64,000 nt of DNA from the NCBI RefSeq assembly GCF_037975245.1, contig NC_092563.1, forward strand, positions 12,946,001 to 13,010,000, in the 5' to 3' direction. Positions 46,641 through 57,239 of the stretch are shown piece after piece. This DNA comes from Apostichopus japonicus (taxonomy: Eukaryota; Echinodermata; Holothuroidea; Aspidochirotida; Stichopodidae). The position numbers and the translations under genes were made by a program. Position 1 is the first letter of the stretch. Each line of letters starts with the position of its first letter. Under the pieces are notes generated by a model. That model did no database searches and was not told where the DNA came from. It saw nothing but the letters and a program-made list of their open reading frames with translations.

Positions 46641-48060
46641 GCCTGGCTTGTTAACACGATATCTCAAGTAGGGAAGCTTGGAGCAATCTAATATTTGGCA
46701 CATATTTGGCGCATCTGGGTGACCGTTGACCTCGGGTTGACCTCCGGTGACCTTTATTAGTTTTTTGGTTATTTGAATTTTCGTGGCCGTAAACGGATCT
46801 CAAAGGTACTTTCCGATCAAAATTGTCCATAGGTAGACCCCTGTGCGACCTTACCAGAGGTCAAATTTTTTGTGTTTAATAAGTACAGTTAGGGTGGTCT
46901 CACAGACTGGTCATGTTGCTTTTTGGAATCAGCGTGTCAAACTACATCTGACCATGAGGTTAAAAGGTCAAATCTTAAAAAATATGCTTATTTTAGGAGA
47001 TACGGGGCAAAACAAAAAAAGGTTGTCAAGAATTTGATTTATGATAGAGCTCTGTGTGCTAAATAGAAGAAACCAACTCCCGCTTCAATCGGACACCAGG
47101 TTCTCAAGGTATGAGGGGCCATGAGGTTGGTTTTAATACCTTTTTAGCAATAACAGTGTGCACATCAGCAAGGGGAACATTTTTGATAAAAACCATTAGG
47201 TCATCCAGTGTCATTCAAGGTTGCTTATGTGCAAAAAGCTGCCAAATTATGCTAAGTTTTGCAACAACTTCTAGTCACTAAGTCTGACATGGCTGATATA
47301 TTGGGACAAGTTGTGAATGAAGTAGGGACACGTCTTCCAAAATAGCGTTGATGTGATCCAAGGTCAACAAAGGTCATTTATGGGTTAAAATGGGTTTTTT
47401 TTCTCAATAACTTGTGAAACTACCATGCACTGACAGGGTCCGACATGGTTGATATATTGGGACTAGTGGTAAATGGGGTAAAGGATTTTCAAACATAACA
47501 GTCATGTGATCCAAGGTCAACAAAGGTCAATTAGGGGTTAAAAACTAGTATTTTGCAATAAGTTGAGAACCAAATGTCCATCAAGGTTGAGAGTTACGCT
47601 ATTGTAATCCAATAGTCCACCTTCATTTGGGTGACCTTTGACCTCAGGTTGACCTAGAGTGACCTGTATTAGTTTTATTCAAGTTGATTATTTGAAGTTT
47701 CGTGGCCATATTCCAATCTAAATTGTCCATAAGTTGACTCCTCTGCAACCTTAATGTGCGAAGTTATTAGAGATCAAGGTTTGGTTTGGTTTGGTTAAAA
47801 TTCTTAATAAGTACAGTTTGGATAATTCTGTGAGTTCTGTAAAGAAATGACAACTCTTGCTCATATTAGACACCTGGTCCTCAACAGGTTCTCAGAAGGA
47901 CCAATGGTTGATTTGTGATATTTTTGGCAATAACATTGTGTGTGTACATCGGACCACATGACAATTTTAAGACAGTGCTGCACCCTTGTAAATATTCCTA
48001 ACAAGCAAGGAACCATTTGCCCTTGGGCTCTTGTTTGTGGAGGTCAAAGGGTCTTAGTTT
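46640..48060 (+). repeat. Long dispersed repeat, two diverged copies
   Basis: The block 'gggtgaccgttgacctcggg' ... 'ccggtgacctttattagtttt' ... 'aaattgtccataggtagac' near 46715-46840 recurs near 47625-47740. Between them are further repeats of 'gtgatccaaggtcaacaaag' (47353 and 47508) and 'gacatggctgatatattggg' (47286 and 47444). It is non-coding and of unknown family. Confidence 0.65.
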
Positions 48061-48746
48061 GGCAGTGAGTTCACAAGCTTTTGTCTGGATCGGCTATTGA
48101 TCTCAATTTGTGTAGTCTCTTCCACCAGTTTCAGCATAGCTAGGCCTTAAAAGTAATGTTCCACTTGCGTCACGTTTATGATTATGGGACAACTAGAACA
48201 AACCTGGGTAGGCCTGTGAGCAATTTTATGTTGCAAAGGCCAGCAACGGTTGGGTAGAATAGGGTTCGTTAACACAACAACGTGGAGAATACGAGGCAGA
48301 ATACCAATACACTTAAGATGGCAAAACATCTCCTTCATGATTTCTTAAAGCATTTTCCTACTGCCTGTCAGTCACAAAGTATAGAACAATTTAAGGAGTT
48401 TTGAGACAAGTTTGCTGTTGTTACTGCTAGGAATTTTGGCAAAGAGATGCTCTTACAACCTCAGGTTATCATTGCGTAAAAAGATCGATTTGATTTAGGC
48501 AGTAAAATGGAGTAATAGAGATATTTTTCGCGCATCAATCTGCAGCTAAAAGACAGATAATTAATTGGGAAATTGTACGAAGTCACCGCTCTTACTGAGC
48601 AGCGGTTCAAAGTAGCAGTGAGGTACTGTACAGTATATGCTTAGAACTTCCGCACACCTAATTTCTGTATAGTATATGCCTAGTAAAGTAGAGGAGCCCT
48701 AATGTAACAGAAGCCAAGCTATCTGTTTCGTAGGTATTTTTACAGA

Positions 48747-48815
48747 TAATAATAATAATAATAATACACAGTTCTTATAAAGCGCAAATACACACTTAAG
48801 TCTCAGTGCGCTGAT
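48747..48815 (-). repeat. LINE 3' tail relic
   Basis: An (AAT)n run is followed by 'cttataaagcgc' and, later, 'agtgcgctga'. This is the same GCGC-containing tail as at 15660 and 19489, and a GCGCTTTA motif is also near the 3' end of the LINE at 57.3 kb. Confidence 0.5.
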
Positions 48816-49139
48816 AATAAATAAATGTTGTGTTTTCAATTGTTTCAGTCACTACAGTAAGGCCTAACTGCTTATTTATGATTCTGCATCATGTTTCACT
48901 TTGTTCAACACTTACTTTTGGTGGAAAAAGTTTTAATTTGGTACTGCAAAGAAAAATGACTTTCTAATGCGCAATTACGTAGCACCATGCATCTGCCTAA
49001 CCTTTTGTTCATAGAAAGTATTGATGTTGCAGATCTGTACTTTGGATTCTTGAACAACAATTAGAGGCATAGTAGCGAGTGGAACTTGGTGAGTAGATTT
49101 TTAGTCACAGTCACCAAATAGCGAGTACTTTCAAAAATA

Positions 49140-49420
49140 TTTGTCGAGGCCTGAAAACCTTCACAACATGATTTCTCATGGTAGAAATCATGGATACTTT
49201 TTATACATGGTATATGGATTTGCCATATTGAGAACAAGAATCCTATTGCTTGTGAGGTCAGATCTCCTATAGGTCACCAGAGGTCAAACTCTGAAAAACC
49301 TTTTACATGATATGTAACGATGGAAATTGTGGATACCTCTTATACTTGGTGTGTGGATTCATAACATTGAGTACAAGACCCCTATTGTTTTTGATGGAGG
49401 TGTGTATAGCCATGTACAGT
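49140..49420 (+). repeat. Copy of the AGGTCA-rich repeat
   Basis: It contains 'aggtcaccagaggtcaaact', 'gaaaaacctttta', a 'gtgtggattc' block and 'acattgagtacaagac', all in the order seen in the 44.9-46.1 kb array. Confidence 0.55.
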
Positions 49421-50519
49421 AGACTGATCTGTGTAATATCATGCCATAGTGTTATTGTAACAGCTAGTTCTGGTTATACTAACAAGCAGAAGTCTAGTGC
49501 ATTGAAGTCATCGAAACCTCAATGCATTTTGCATTCTGTTTTATAAGGGCTTGTTTACTTACAATGGTTGAATCCATCCGCGAAAGAAATTCTTATTCTC
49601 CTATTGGGTTAAGTTAGCTATATTGTGAACTCGACCCCAGTCGGTTATACCATGACACATACCATGTGTGACCTTCATTGTCACACTATCAGCCTAGTTA
49701 CCATTCACATGTTTTATCATGAACTAATGCCGCAAAACTCTGGTATTGTACTTTTGTCTTTAGACCCTTTATTTAGCACATGTGAAATAGACCTATACAG
49801 ATGCAATCTCGATTTAACATGCATCAGCAGAAACCAACAAAGACTCCATGCAGTAAACTTAATATTCCGTAATGCCATGGAGGTAAAACAGAAGGAGTGC
49901 CAACTGAAAACCACTGTATAGATTCATAACTCAGTCTAAGAAGAACAGTTTGATCAACCGCACCCGTTACAGGTTAACTCAGTACGTTATCACAAGTCAT
50001 CATTTCGTCTATTTAGAGGTGAGTTTCCATGCATGTTTCAATATTTTTGGTCCCTGCATGGAACAATTTATTCAGTTCATTCTAAATAATAAGGGGAGAA
50101 ATATATAATAATCACACACTGCCATATCATCATGATACAGCTTGGCCATCAAGCGATATTTTTGTAAAAAAAAGTTTATATTTGTGCTTTTGATCACATT
50201 TTGTGATGTTTTTAATGCTCTGTTCGAACGATTGATTTATTTTATAACAAATGTAGTATTTTCATGCCGTTAGCAAATCATACCTATAGGCCCCCGGCCA
50301 CGATATGTGTATGTTTGTATGTATTTTAGATCCTCCTGCAAGCAGAAACTCGCGAAGAAGCCATGCACTATTGGCTTATCAAAGCCGCAAGCTGACCAAA
50401 GTCAGTCTCTTAGATTCATATTTAACGTCCATGATTATGAATTGTCAATTGTCAACAACTCAGTAACTGGACGACATACATTAATCTTGCAGTGGTATGC
50501 TCAAAACTATTGCGAGTCG
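49421..50519. other. Non-coding; no gene recognised
   Basis: Two short open frames (49625-49921 and 50307-50534) show no family resemblance. No RNA gene or element ends were found. Confidence 0.3.
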
Positions 50520-50913
50520 CAGTGGCAAAGCTAGGGGTATTGGTCAGGGGGGGCGAGAATGGTCTGTAGGGCCGCTTCGACACTATCTAAGCGGAGCGCC
50601 ACCACAGGTTGGCGCGGAGCATACAGAAATTTTTGGAGTAAAGATACTTCCTAGATCGCCAGAAATGACCCTTTCCGGGCCTTGCTAATTTCCAGATAAA
50701 ACAAAGAATAAATAGGTGTCATCACCATTTTGTCAGAAAATTACACCAACAAAATGTGACAAATGTCATTAGGTATTTGAGAGCACAATAAAAAAAGTCA
50801 ATAATCGCGAATAAGTAAAAAGTGGTAAAAAGCTGAAAAGGGCGCCAGCAGTCCATTTGAGTCCGTCAGGGGGGGCATCCGCCCCCTCTGACTGTATGGA
50901 CGTTCCGCCACTG
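50520..50913. mobile_element. Non-autonomous hAT-type element (394 bp)
   Basis: It begins CAGTGGCAAAGC and ends ...ttccgccactg, inverted copies over the CAGTGGC core. The flanks are gcgagtcg (50512-50519) and gcgggtcg (50914-50921), a 7/8 target-site duplication. It contains 'gcggagcgccaccac' and G/C runs shared with the element at 6366-7020. No transposase is present. Confidence 0.8.
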
Positions 50914-51503
50914 GCGGGTCGGCCAAAGGAACTAAACAAATAGCCAAGATAAAGTCTGGGCATGAAAACCAAACGACTTGACTGATCCCCTCTCAATCTC
51001 AGTCTCCTTGCATAGAGGCACAATGACCATGTGATAGTTATGACGTCAAATGTTGTATCCTGCATGAGTCCCCTCCCTTGAAAGGCCCGATAGATACTAT
51101 AGTAGCCTACATAGCTGAATAAATGCCTTGGGTTAATTCCTCTTCCAATCACGTTCTTACACATTTTCATGAGTGAGAGCCTATAACTAGAACCCTTGAA
51201 AACTCCAAATGCAATAGCAGTTTGTTAAATTACAGCAAGGTACACACATCCGCCGAGTATGTATACGTACACTTGATTGGCACAACAAAAACTTCCCAAA
51301 TTATGAGCTAGCTATCAGCTCTTCACGGTTTTCAGTTGTTGCTGATTGTTTTGCCTCGTCTTAAAGTAGAATAAAATTTGAAATTCATCTAAACCTAGAT
51401 ATAGATTTAGATATTCCATGATAAATCCAAATCAATATCTCATCATGTATGTCGGCCTATAAAAGGCTTTGTCCGATTTTAAGATTCTTGAGATACTGAA
51501 TAT

Positions 51504-51793
51504 CAGGCGCATAGGGGTGGGGGCGAAGGGGGCAGCCGCCCCCCCCCTTGAGCATAGTTTTTAATTTTTTTTTTAATGTTTTTATGATATCGCTAGTAAT
51601 TTCAAAAGAGAAAATGCTATGATGCAACTTACAAGGCCTGGGAAGTGCCATTTCCAGGGATCTGGGAGGCATTTTCAGCCAAAATTTTCCATGGTGGCGC
51701 TACGCTTAGATAGTTTGCAATGCCAAATCTATGGCTCTGATTGTTTGCCTACATTTTCGCCCCTCCCTTGGCAAATTCCTGGCTACGCGCCTG
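51504..51793. mobile_element. Non-autonomous hAT-type element (290 bp)
   Basis: The ends are CAGGCGCATAG and the inverted ctacgcgcctg. They are flanked by a perfect 8-bp duplication, ctgaatat (51496-51503 and 51794-51801). Poly-C and a 'gtggcgctacgcttagat' block inside relate it to the sequence near 771-960. No transposase is present. Confidence 0.88.
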
Positions 51794-51801
51794 CTGAATA
51801 T

Positions 51802-54182
51802 TCATAAGTCCAAACACGCGTCTTCGCTGAACTTTTCAGAGCCACTTAAATGGGTCTGGAATTGATCGGCGACAATCACCTTCACTGATACATAAAGTTC
51901 CTCGCCGATTATCTGGATGGGTCGAGTAACCTGCGACGGATATGGGTGAAGGCGCCATCCGAAACTAAATTCTACTGTTACCACATACCACAATCGACTG
52001 AAAGATAAGCAAGTCACCGTTGAGAAAAGTCAAATGGGGCAGGGGGAGGGGCGGCGTGGAGCAGGGGCCATGCCTCACCTTCCATCGTCAGTCCACGGGG
52101 GAAATTGGTTCAGTTAGGGGGGGAGGGGTTCAGTCGGTTTTTTTTTTACATCCAATCGTGGAAGATTTAGACCACTCTAGTGTGCATACCCTCTAATTTT
52201 CAACCTCACACAAAACTTCAAGAATATTTATTAGCACAACCGAATTATAGACCTAATTTGTAGTCTATATGTGACTTATAGAATGATCCATTTGGCGTCT
52301 ACAAGGTTTCCTCTACTGGCCGGGCGAGGACCCCAGACACCCATGCATGGGAGTTCGCTTCATCGACCCCAGGGCCACGCCCTCTCCTGCATCAAATCCT
52401 TCTGTCTGCTCTTTCTCCTCTTACATAATCAGTCAGGGAAATTTACAATTGCCCTACCCCCTCCCACCATCACCACCATTGAAATCCTGTGCACGCCACC
52501 GAGAAATTCATAATCGCCTAGTTTAAACTCTAATCGGGTATGGTGGCAAAATAACATTGTCCTATGATAGCCAAAGCCATTATCTATCAAGTGGTGTTAG
52601 GATATGTCAGTTGCAAACTTCTATCTAAACTCCAAGCGACCTTGGAAAAGTGACAAATTTACTGTGTAAGTCAATGGAGCAATTGATTGTGGCACAACAT
52701 CAATCATCATGAGAGCGCAAATATAGCTTCCAATTGTTTAAATCGTTATATCATATGGTTTTATCATGTTATCTAATCGTTGTATCGAATGGTGGGAAGA
52801 ACAAATTTGTTGCCTGTTAGGTGATACTTTCATGGTACCAGCTAAAACATTTCAGCTTTATATCAGTCTAGCTACCTTCAAAAGTCAATGAGTTGTGGTA
52901 AACGACACTTACTGCAAAGTAGGCCTAGTGTAGTGCAGTGTAGGAAGAAACACACAGTTGGATATACAAACTTTAGACAAGTGGAATCCAAAACACGAAA
53001 CCTCTAGAAAAGGACAAACCGTTGGCCCGTTCTGTCTCTAAAGGTCAGTTTATGCCCCAAATAATAGCACGCTATAATTGCTAGAAGTTTTCAAAAAGTA
53101 TTTTCCTGGAGGTCTTTACTCTCAAAATTGTTCTCAGACATATTTAAGTAACGCACAAGATGACTGAATGTCTAAGTGAGGACAGTTTCCTCGAAGGTTG
53201 TAATACAATCAGTTCAAGAATTTTGACCAAAGGTGACCAGATTTGAATGTCTAGCATATTTGGGGTCAATACAGCACACCTTTAAGCTTTGACTTTTGTA
53301 TTCAGTGTCTGGTCAATGCTAGACATGTATACGACAGGTGTCTGAATTATATACCGTTACCAACACAGAGATGTGGGGGCGGAGGGGGGGGGGTAGAGGA
53401 AGATCCAGAGGGAATTAGTATAGTAGTTAGTTATATACACCCAGGAAGTTGTACAGTTACAATTACAGGATGCAGTGAGGGTATTTCTTGGAATATCTCC
53501 AGATCAGGGTTTACATGAAATATATACATCCAGTGTATACATATATATATATTGGACAAAAGTGCAAAGACCGTAGTGTAGCAGAGCTGTTTAGAGATTT
53601 GCTTTGTTGGCTCCAATTGTAGCATGCTATAGCTTGGAAAGTTTTGTGATTACTTAATCGAACTGCCAGGTCGTAAATCGACCTCAGGCATTACTATTTG
53701 CCGGCATAGCTTCCTAACACCATATGGCTCTTTCTTTAAACACTGTGTGGAAATATGTTAAAGTCTACAGTGTAGTTAAATCATACAGCGTTCACACAAA
53801 GACCCTCATACAAGAAAATTTTTTGTCAGGCGTTGCAGACTAATTGGTAAAAAGAGGTCGATTTCGTAATCTCAAGAAACTTTTCCATGGTAGCGTGCTA
53901 TAGTTGGGGTCTATACAGCAGAATTTTAAACCTTTCACATCTCGACACAATTTTTCTAACGAAGGTAAGGTTTTGACCAGGTGCATCTTCCCGGTGAATA
54001 AATAGGCTGCATAAAACAGATACACCAGGAACATATTGCATGATAATTCAGTCAACAGTGGAAAATGAAGTATGATTGCTTTTTTGCGTGAAGTGTAAAA
54101 TACATCAACAGTAATAAGTAAGAACTTTAAGAACAAAAGTGTATGTTGTGATTTAACGTCCTACATTCTTTCCTTCAAAGCT
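51802..54182. other. Intergenic upstream of the lengsin-like gene
   Basis: G-rich sequence at 52025-52180 with a 'cagtcggttt' block resembles 22600-22680. An inverted hAT-like end (gtgcacgccacc) lies near 52490. A G run lies near 53380. Immediately before the lengsin-like start, 'ttctttccttcaaag' looks like a splice acceptor, so an upstream non-coding exon is likely. No other gene was seen. Confidence 0.35.
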
Positions 54183-55604
54183 ATGGCTAATACGAATCCA
54201 CCCATCCTCATGGACGCTGCTTCTGACAGAATGGCAAGTCAATACAGCAAAAAAGAGCTGGACACTCTACGGCGACAAATCAAAGAAAAGAAGGTCCGAT
54301 TTATTTTTGTGGTGTATTCTGATTTTCACGCTATGGAACGAGGAAGAGCTATACCCGTGGAACGATTCCTATCAAGACTTGAGGAGGGTATCTTGATGAT
54401 TGGTAGGCAGCTTTTTCGGTTGCCAAAGATGGATATCCCGGAAATGCCTGAGTTACCAGCGTCGATGGAAGTAATCGATCTACGTTTCTTTCCTGATCTT
54501 AAAACTTTTAAAGTTATACCTTGGAGGAAAGATGTAGCGACTGTCATTGCCGATCCTTACGACGTTATGGGTCAAGGGGCGATTGGTTTCTCCCCTAGGA
54601 ATGTCGCCCGCAAACAGGTGATGAGACTCAACGAGTGTGGATACGAGATTCTATCCGCTTTAGAGTACGAATTTTCGGTCCTTGATGCTAAGACGATGGT
54701 TCCTATCCATACCGACATGACCGGTCACTGGGTAAAAAGTTTCTTTCAAGACTGGGATCTCTTGACTGACATTTATGATAATCTTATCGGTATAGATGTA
54801 AAGGTAGAGCAAATCGACAGCGAGGGTGAGAACGGTGTCTACGAATATCCGATTCAACCGTCTATGGGACTTCAGTCCGCCGATGACGGTTTTTGGGTCA
54901 AGAAAACCATTCGTGAAATATCGCAACGTAACGGTTATTTGGCTTCATTTAGTTCGAAACCGTTCGTACAATCGAGTGGTGTGAGTGGTCATTTTAATCA
55001 CTCTCTTCTAGATCTAAAAACTGGGAAACCTTTATTTTTCGACGGTCAAGATTCTGACAATATGTCAAAGATTATGAAACATTGGCTAGCTGGACTTTTA
55101 CGTCACGCTCCAGCTATGGTTATCTTTGGCTGTCCAACCGCTAGTTGCCAACGGCGGTTCCTTCACTTCGACAGAGCGACACCGCGTAATCGCAGCTGGG
55201 GAGTAGATAATAGAACGTGTTCGTTCAGAGTGAAGAGCTACGGCCCAAATCAAACCTACATAGAAAACAGAATATTTGCGGCTGCATGTAACCCGTACCT
55301 AACTCTTGCCGTTAATATTGCAGCTGGTCTAGATGGAGTTCTGAACGAGCTCCCTCTCCCACCGATGGTTAAAGGGAGCGCACACCACGTGCACGAAGAT
55401 GATGGCGGGTCACAAATGTTCTCTGGGAAGTTATCGGATGCCATTAAAGCTTTAGAAGAGGATGACGTCATATGTGAGGCTTTGGGAGAAGAATTTATTA
55501 AAACGTATCTCATTAACAAAAAATATGAATGTCAACTGGAAGAAAAGGCTAAGCAAATGGGGGATGAATCCTTCTATGATCGTGAATATTTACCATATCT
55601 ATAA
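54183..55604 (+). CDS. LGSN: Lengsin-like glutamine-synthetase-fold protein
   Basis: The 473-residue uninterrupted frame is a type-I glutamine-synthetase homologue closest to lengsin. GS-site residues kept: E161 and E163 (EYEF), E214 and E221, H270 (SGHFNHSL), arginines in SCQRRF (324-325) and NRTCSFR (344, 349), and E361/R363 (IENR), then ACNPYLTLA and AAGLDG. The near-invariant GPGQ of the active-site loop is replaced by GENG (215-218). Human lengsin (LGSN) matches include SADD/SADN, KWLAGLL/HWLAGLL, ENK..ATANPYL and ALEED. Vertebrate lengsin is a lens protein without detectable synthetase activity. The role here is unknown, and residual catalysis cannot be excluded. The ATG at 54186-type position is preceded by an acceptor-like tract, and no alternative start fits better. 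It ends DREYLPYL. Confidence 0.85.
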   Translation: MANTNPPILMDAASDRMASQYSKKELDTLRRQIKEKKVRFIFVVYSDFHAMERGRAIPVERFLSRLEEGILMIGRQLFRLPKMDIPEMPELPASMEVIDLRFFPDLKTFKVIPWRKDVATVIADPYDVMGQGAIGFSPRNVARKQVMRLNECGYEILSALEYEFSVLDAKTMVPIHTDMTGHWVKSFFQDWDLLTDIYDNLIGIDVKVEQIDSEGENGVYEYPIQPSMGLQSADDGFWVKKTIREISQRNGYLASFSSKPFVQSSGVSGHFNHSLLDLKTGKPLFFDGQDSDNMSKIMKHWLAGLLRHAPAMVIFGCPTASCQRRFLHFDRATPRNRSWGVDNRTCSFRVKSYGPNQTYIENRIFAAACNPYLTLAVNIAAGLDGVLNELPLPPMVKGSAHHVHEDDGGSQMFSGKLSDAIKALEEDDVICEALGEEFIKTYLINKKYECQLEEKAKQMGDESFYDREYLPYL

Positions 55605-55765
55605 AAGGAAACTTAAAGGCATTGAAGACTCGCCCCAAACCGTGTGCCGCCCTCTGAAAAAAAAATTAACTTTCCGTTGCTTGCAAGTGAAGTTTTATTC
55701 TTGTCGCTACAAAATGCACAGTAATGAAACGTGTTATCTTGTTGTCTTTTATCTGGACCTGAGAT

Positions 55766-55790
55766 CAGGGAGTTCCATAACAACTCCCTG
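55766..55790. repeat. Hairpin, cagggagtt arms (second copy)
   Basis: The arms cagggagtt and aactccctg close a ccataac loop. It differs from the hairpin at 12016-12041 by one loop base. It lies 162 bases after the lengsin-like stop codon, so it may be within its 3' UTR. Confidence 0.6.
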
Positions 55791-56135
55791 CTGAGATGTC
55801 CATCGCTGCTATGTACACTGTGTTGTGGGTATTGACCTTAGCTGTATGTATTCACTGTACACAAGTGTCTAATTATAGACAGTAGCAAGCTGTGTGTGTA
55901 TTTTCTGGGATCGATGGTGGTGTCTAACACTTCTGTTACACCTCATTGGAAACTAGATCAGATTACCGGCATCAGAAGTTTCTTTGTGCACGAGTCTTCA
56001 CTCTCTTTAAGCTAGTTGATATCATCATGTGAATTTGGTTTATGAAACATCCACCTTTGATAATTACTAGGTCTTTATTGTTCACGTCGAACTGTATTCG
56101 ATATTTGAAGATGTTCTAATCTCAAAATGTTGATC

Positions 56136-56211
56136 TGTTTTAATCTTATTTTAATCTTGTTTTAATCTTGTTTTAATCTTGTTTTAATCTTGTTTTAATC
56201 TTAAAATGTTA
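56136..56211. repeat. 11-bp tandem array (about six copies)
   Basis: The unit TTTTAATCTTG is repeated about six times with one variant (ttattttaatc). Confidence 0.85.
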
Positions 56212-57239
56212 ATTTTTTATTTTGGCTTTGAATCAATTGAAATGATATCTTCTGGCATTTCTTAGACAGTTATCACATAGATTCAGACCACTCTTTTATT
56301 TTCTCCTGGTCATCTTGACATAAACTATCAACACAATAGGGTATGCCCTTCCTATTTATCTGGTGTTGGGGTAGCGTTCAGGTTCAGCTGACGAGAATCA
56401 CAACTTTAGCTTTTTCCCACTGGTGCTTCTTTTGTTGGCTGTTTTGTGTGGTCAGGGATTATCTTAAGCTTTGTTTGCTGGCAAGTATAAATTGATGCAG
56501 GGAACCTTTCTCGTGGTAGGAAAGTGGCTACACGTGGGAAGCGGTACTCACGTCCTTCTGAAGGGACGTTAAATTGCGGTCCCGGGAGCAGGACTACACA
56601 CCCCTGCCTCGTTACTTCAGGGCACTATTCGAAAAGAGAAGGCGAGATTCGCCGGTGTCCTTCCACGCACAAAAAACTTGGAACCTCAATAATTTTCGAC
56701 TAAGGATTTCCTTAGTCTGCTGAAGCACCTTCGGGTGGAAGCATAATACAAGGTATATCGTTCGTAACTTTCTCCACAGTATTACTCCAGCTTCCTCTAT
56801 ATAACATACTTGCTTCACATTTTACTCATATATACTGTACTTTACTTCATTACTTTGCATTTTACTTTATTACAAAGTACTGTACTGTTATTTATTTATT
56901 CGGATTACATTATTATACAATTGGATCTTTACAATAATAATACTACTGGAAATCTTACTCTACTTGTGTTGTGTTTATTATGCATCCCCTGTTATAATGT
57001 TTCTACAAATCTGTAAAATTGTGGCATTATTGCATCGAAAGTTTGACTTTTCACCTCAGAATAATTGGATTACGAGGTATCAAAACGATAACTTGATAAA
57101 TGATAACTTTATTGCCTGGCACTCTGTTTGCTCATACAAATGTTCAAGGCTGATAGATTTAGCATTGACATGGAGTGCATCCATATAGATAAAAATTAAT
57201 GTGTATAAATTTTGTTAATTGTATAGTTCCTGAATGGTA

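Larger units (their letters stand above)
55605..57239. other. Non-coding between the lengsin-like gene and the LINE
   Basis: The part just after the stop should be 3' UTR, but no clear AATAAA lies close. It contains the recurrent hairpin at 55766 and a short tandem array at 56136. No gene was recognised. Confidence 0.35.

Noticed and set aside
49625-49921. 98-codon plus-strand frame
   Set aside because: It has no recognisable domain, sits between dispersed repeats and lacks splice or promoter support.
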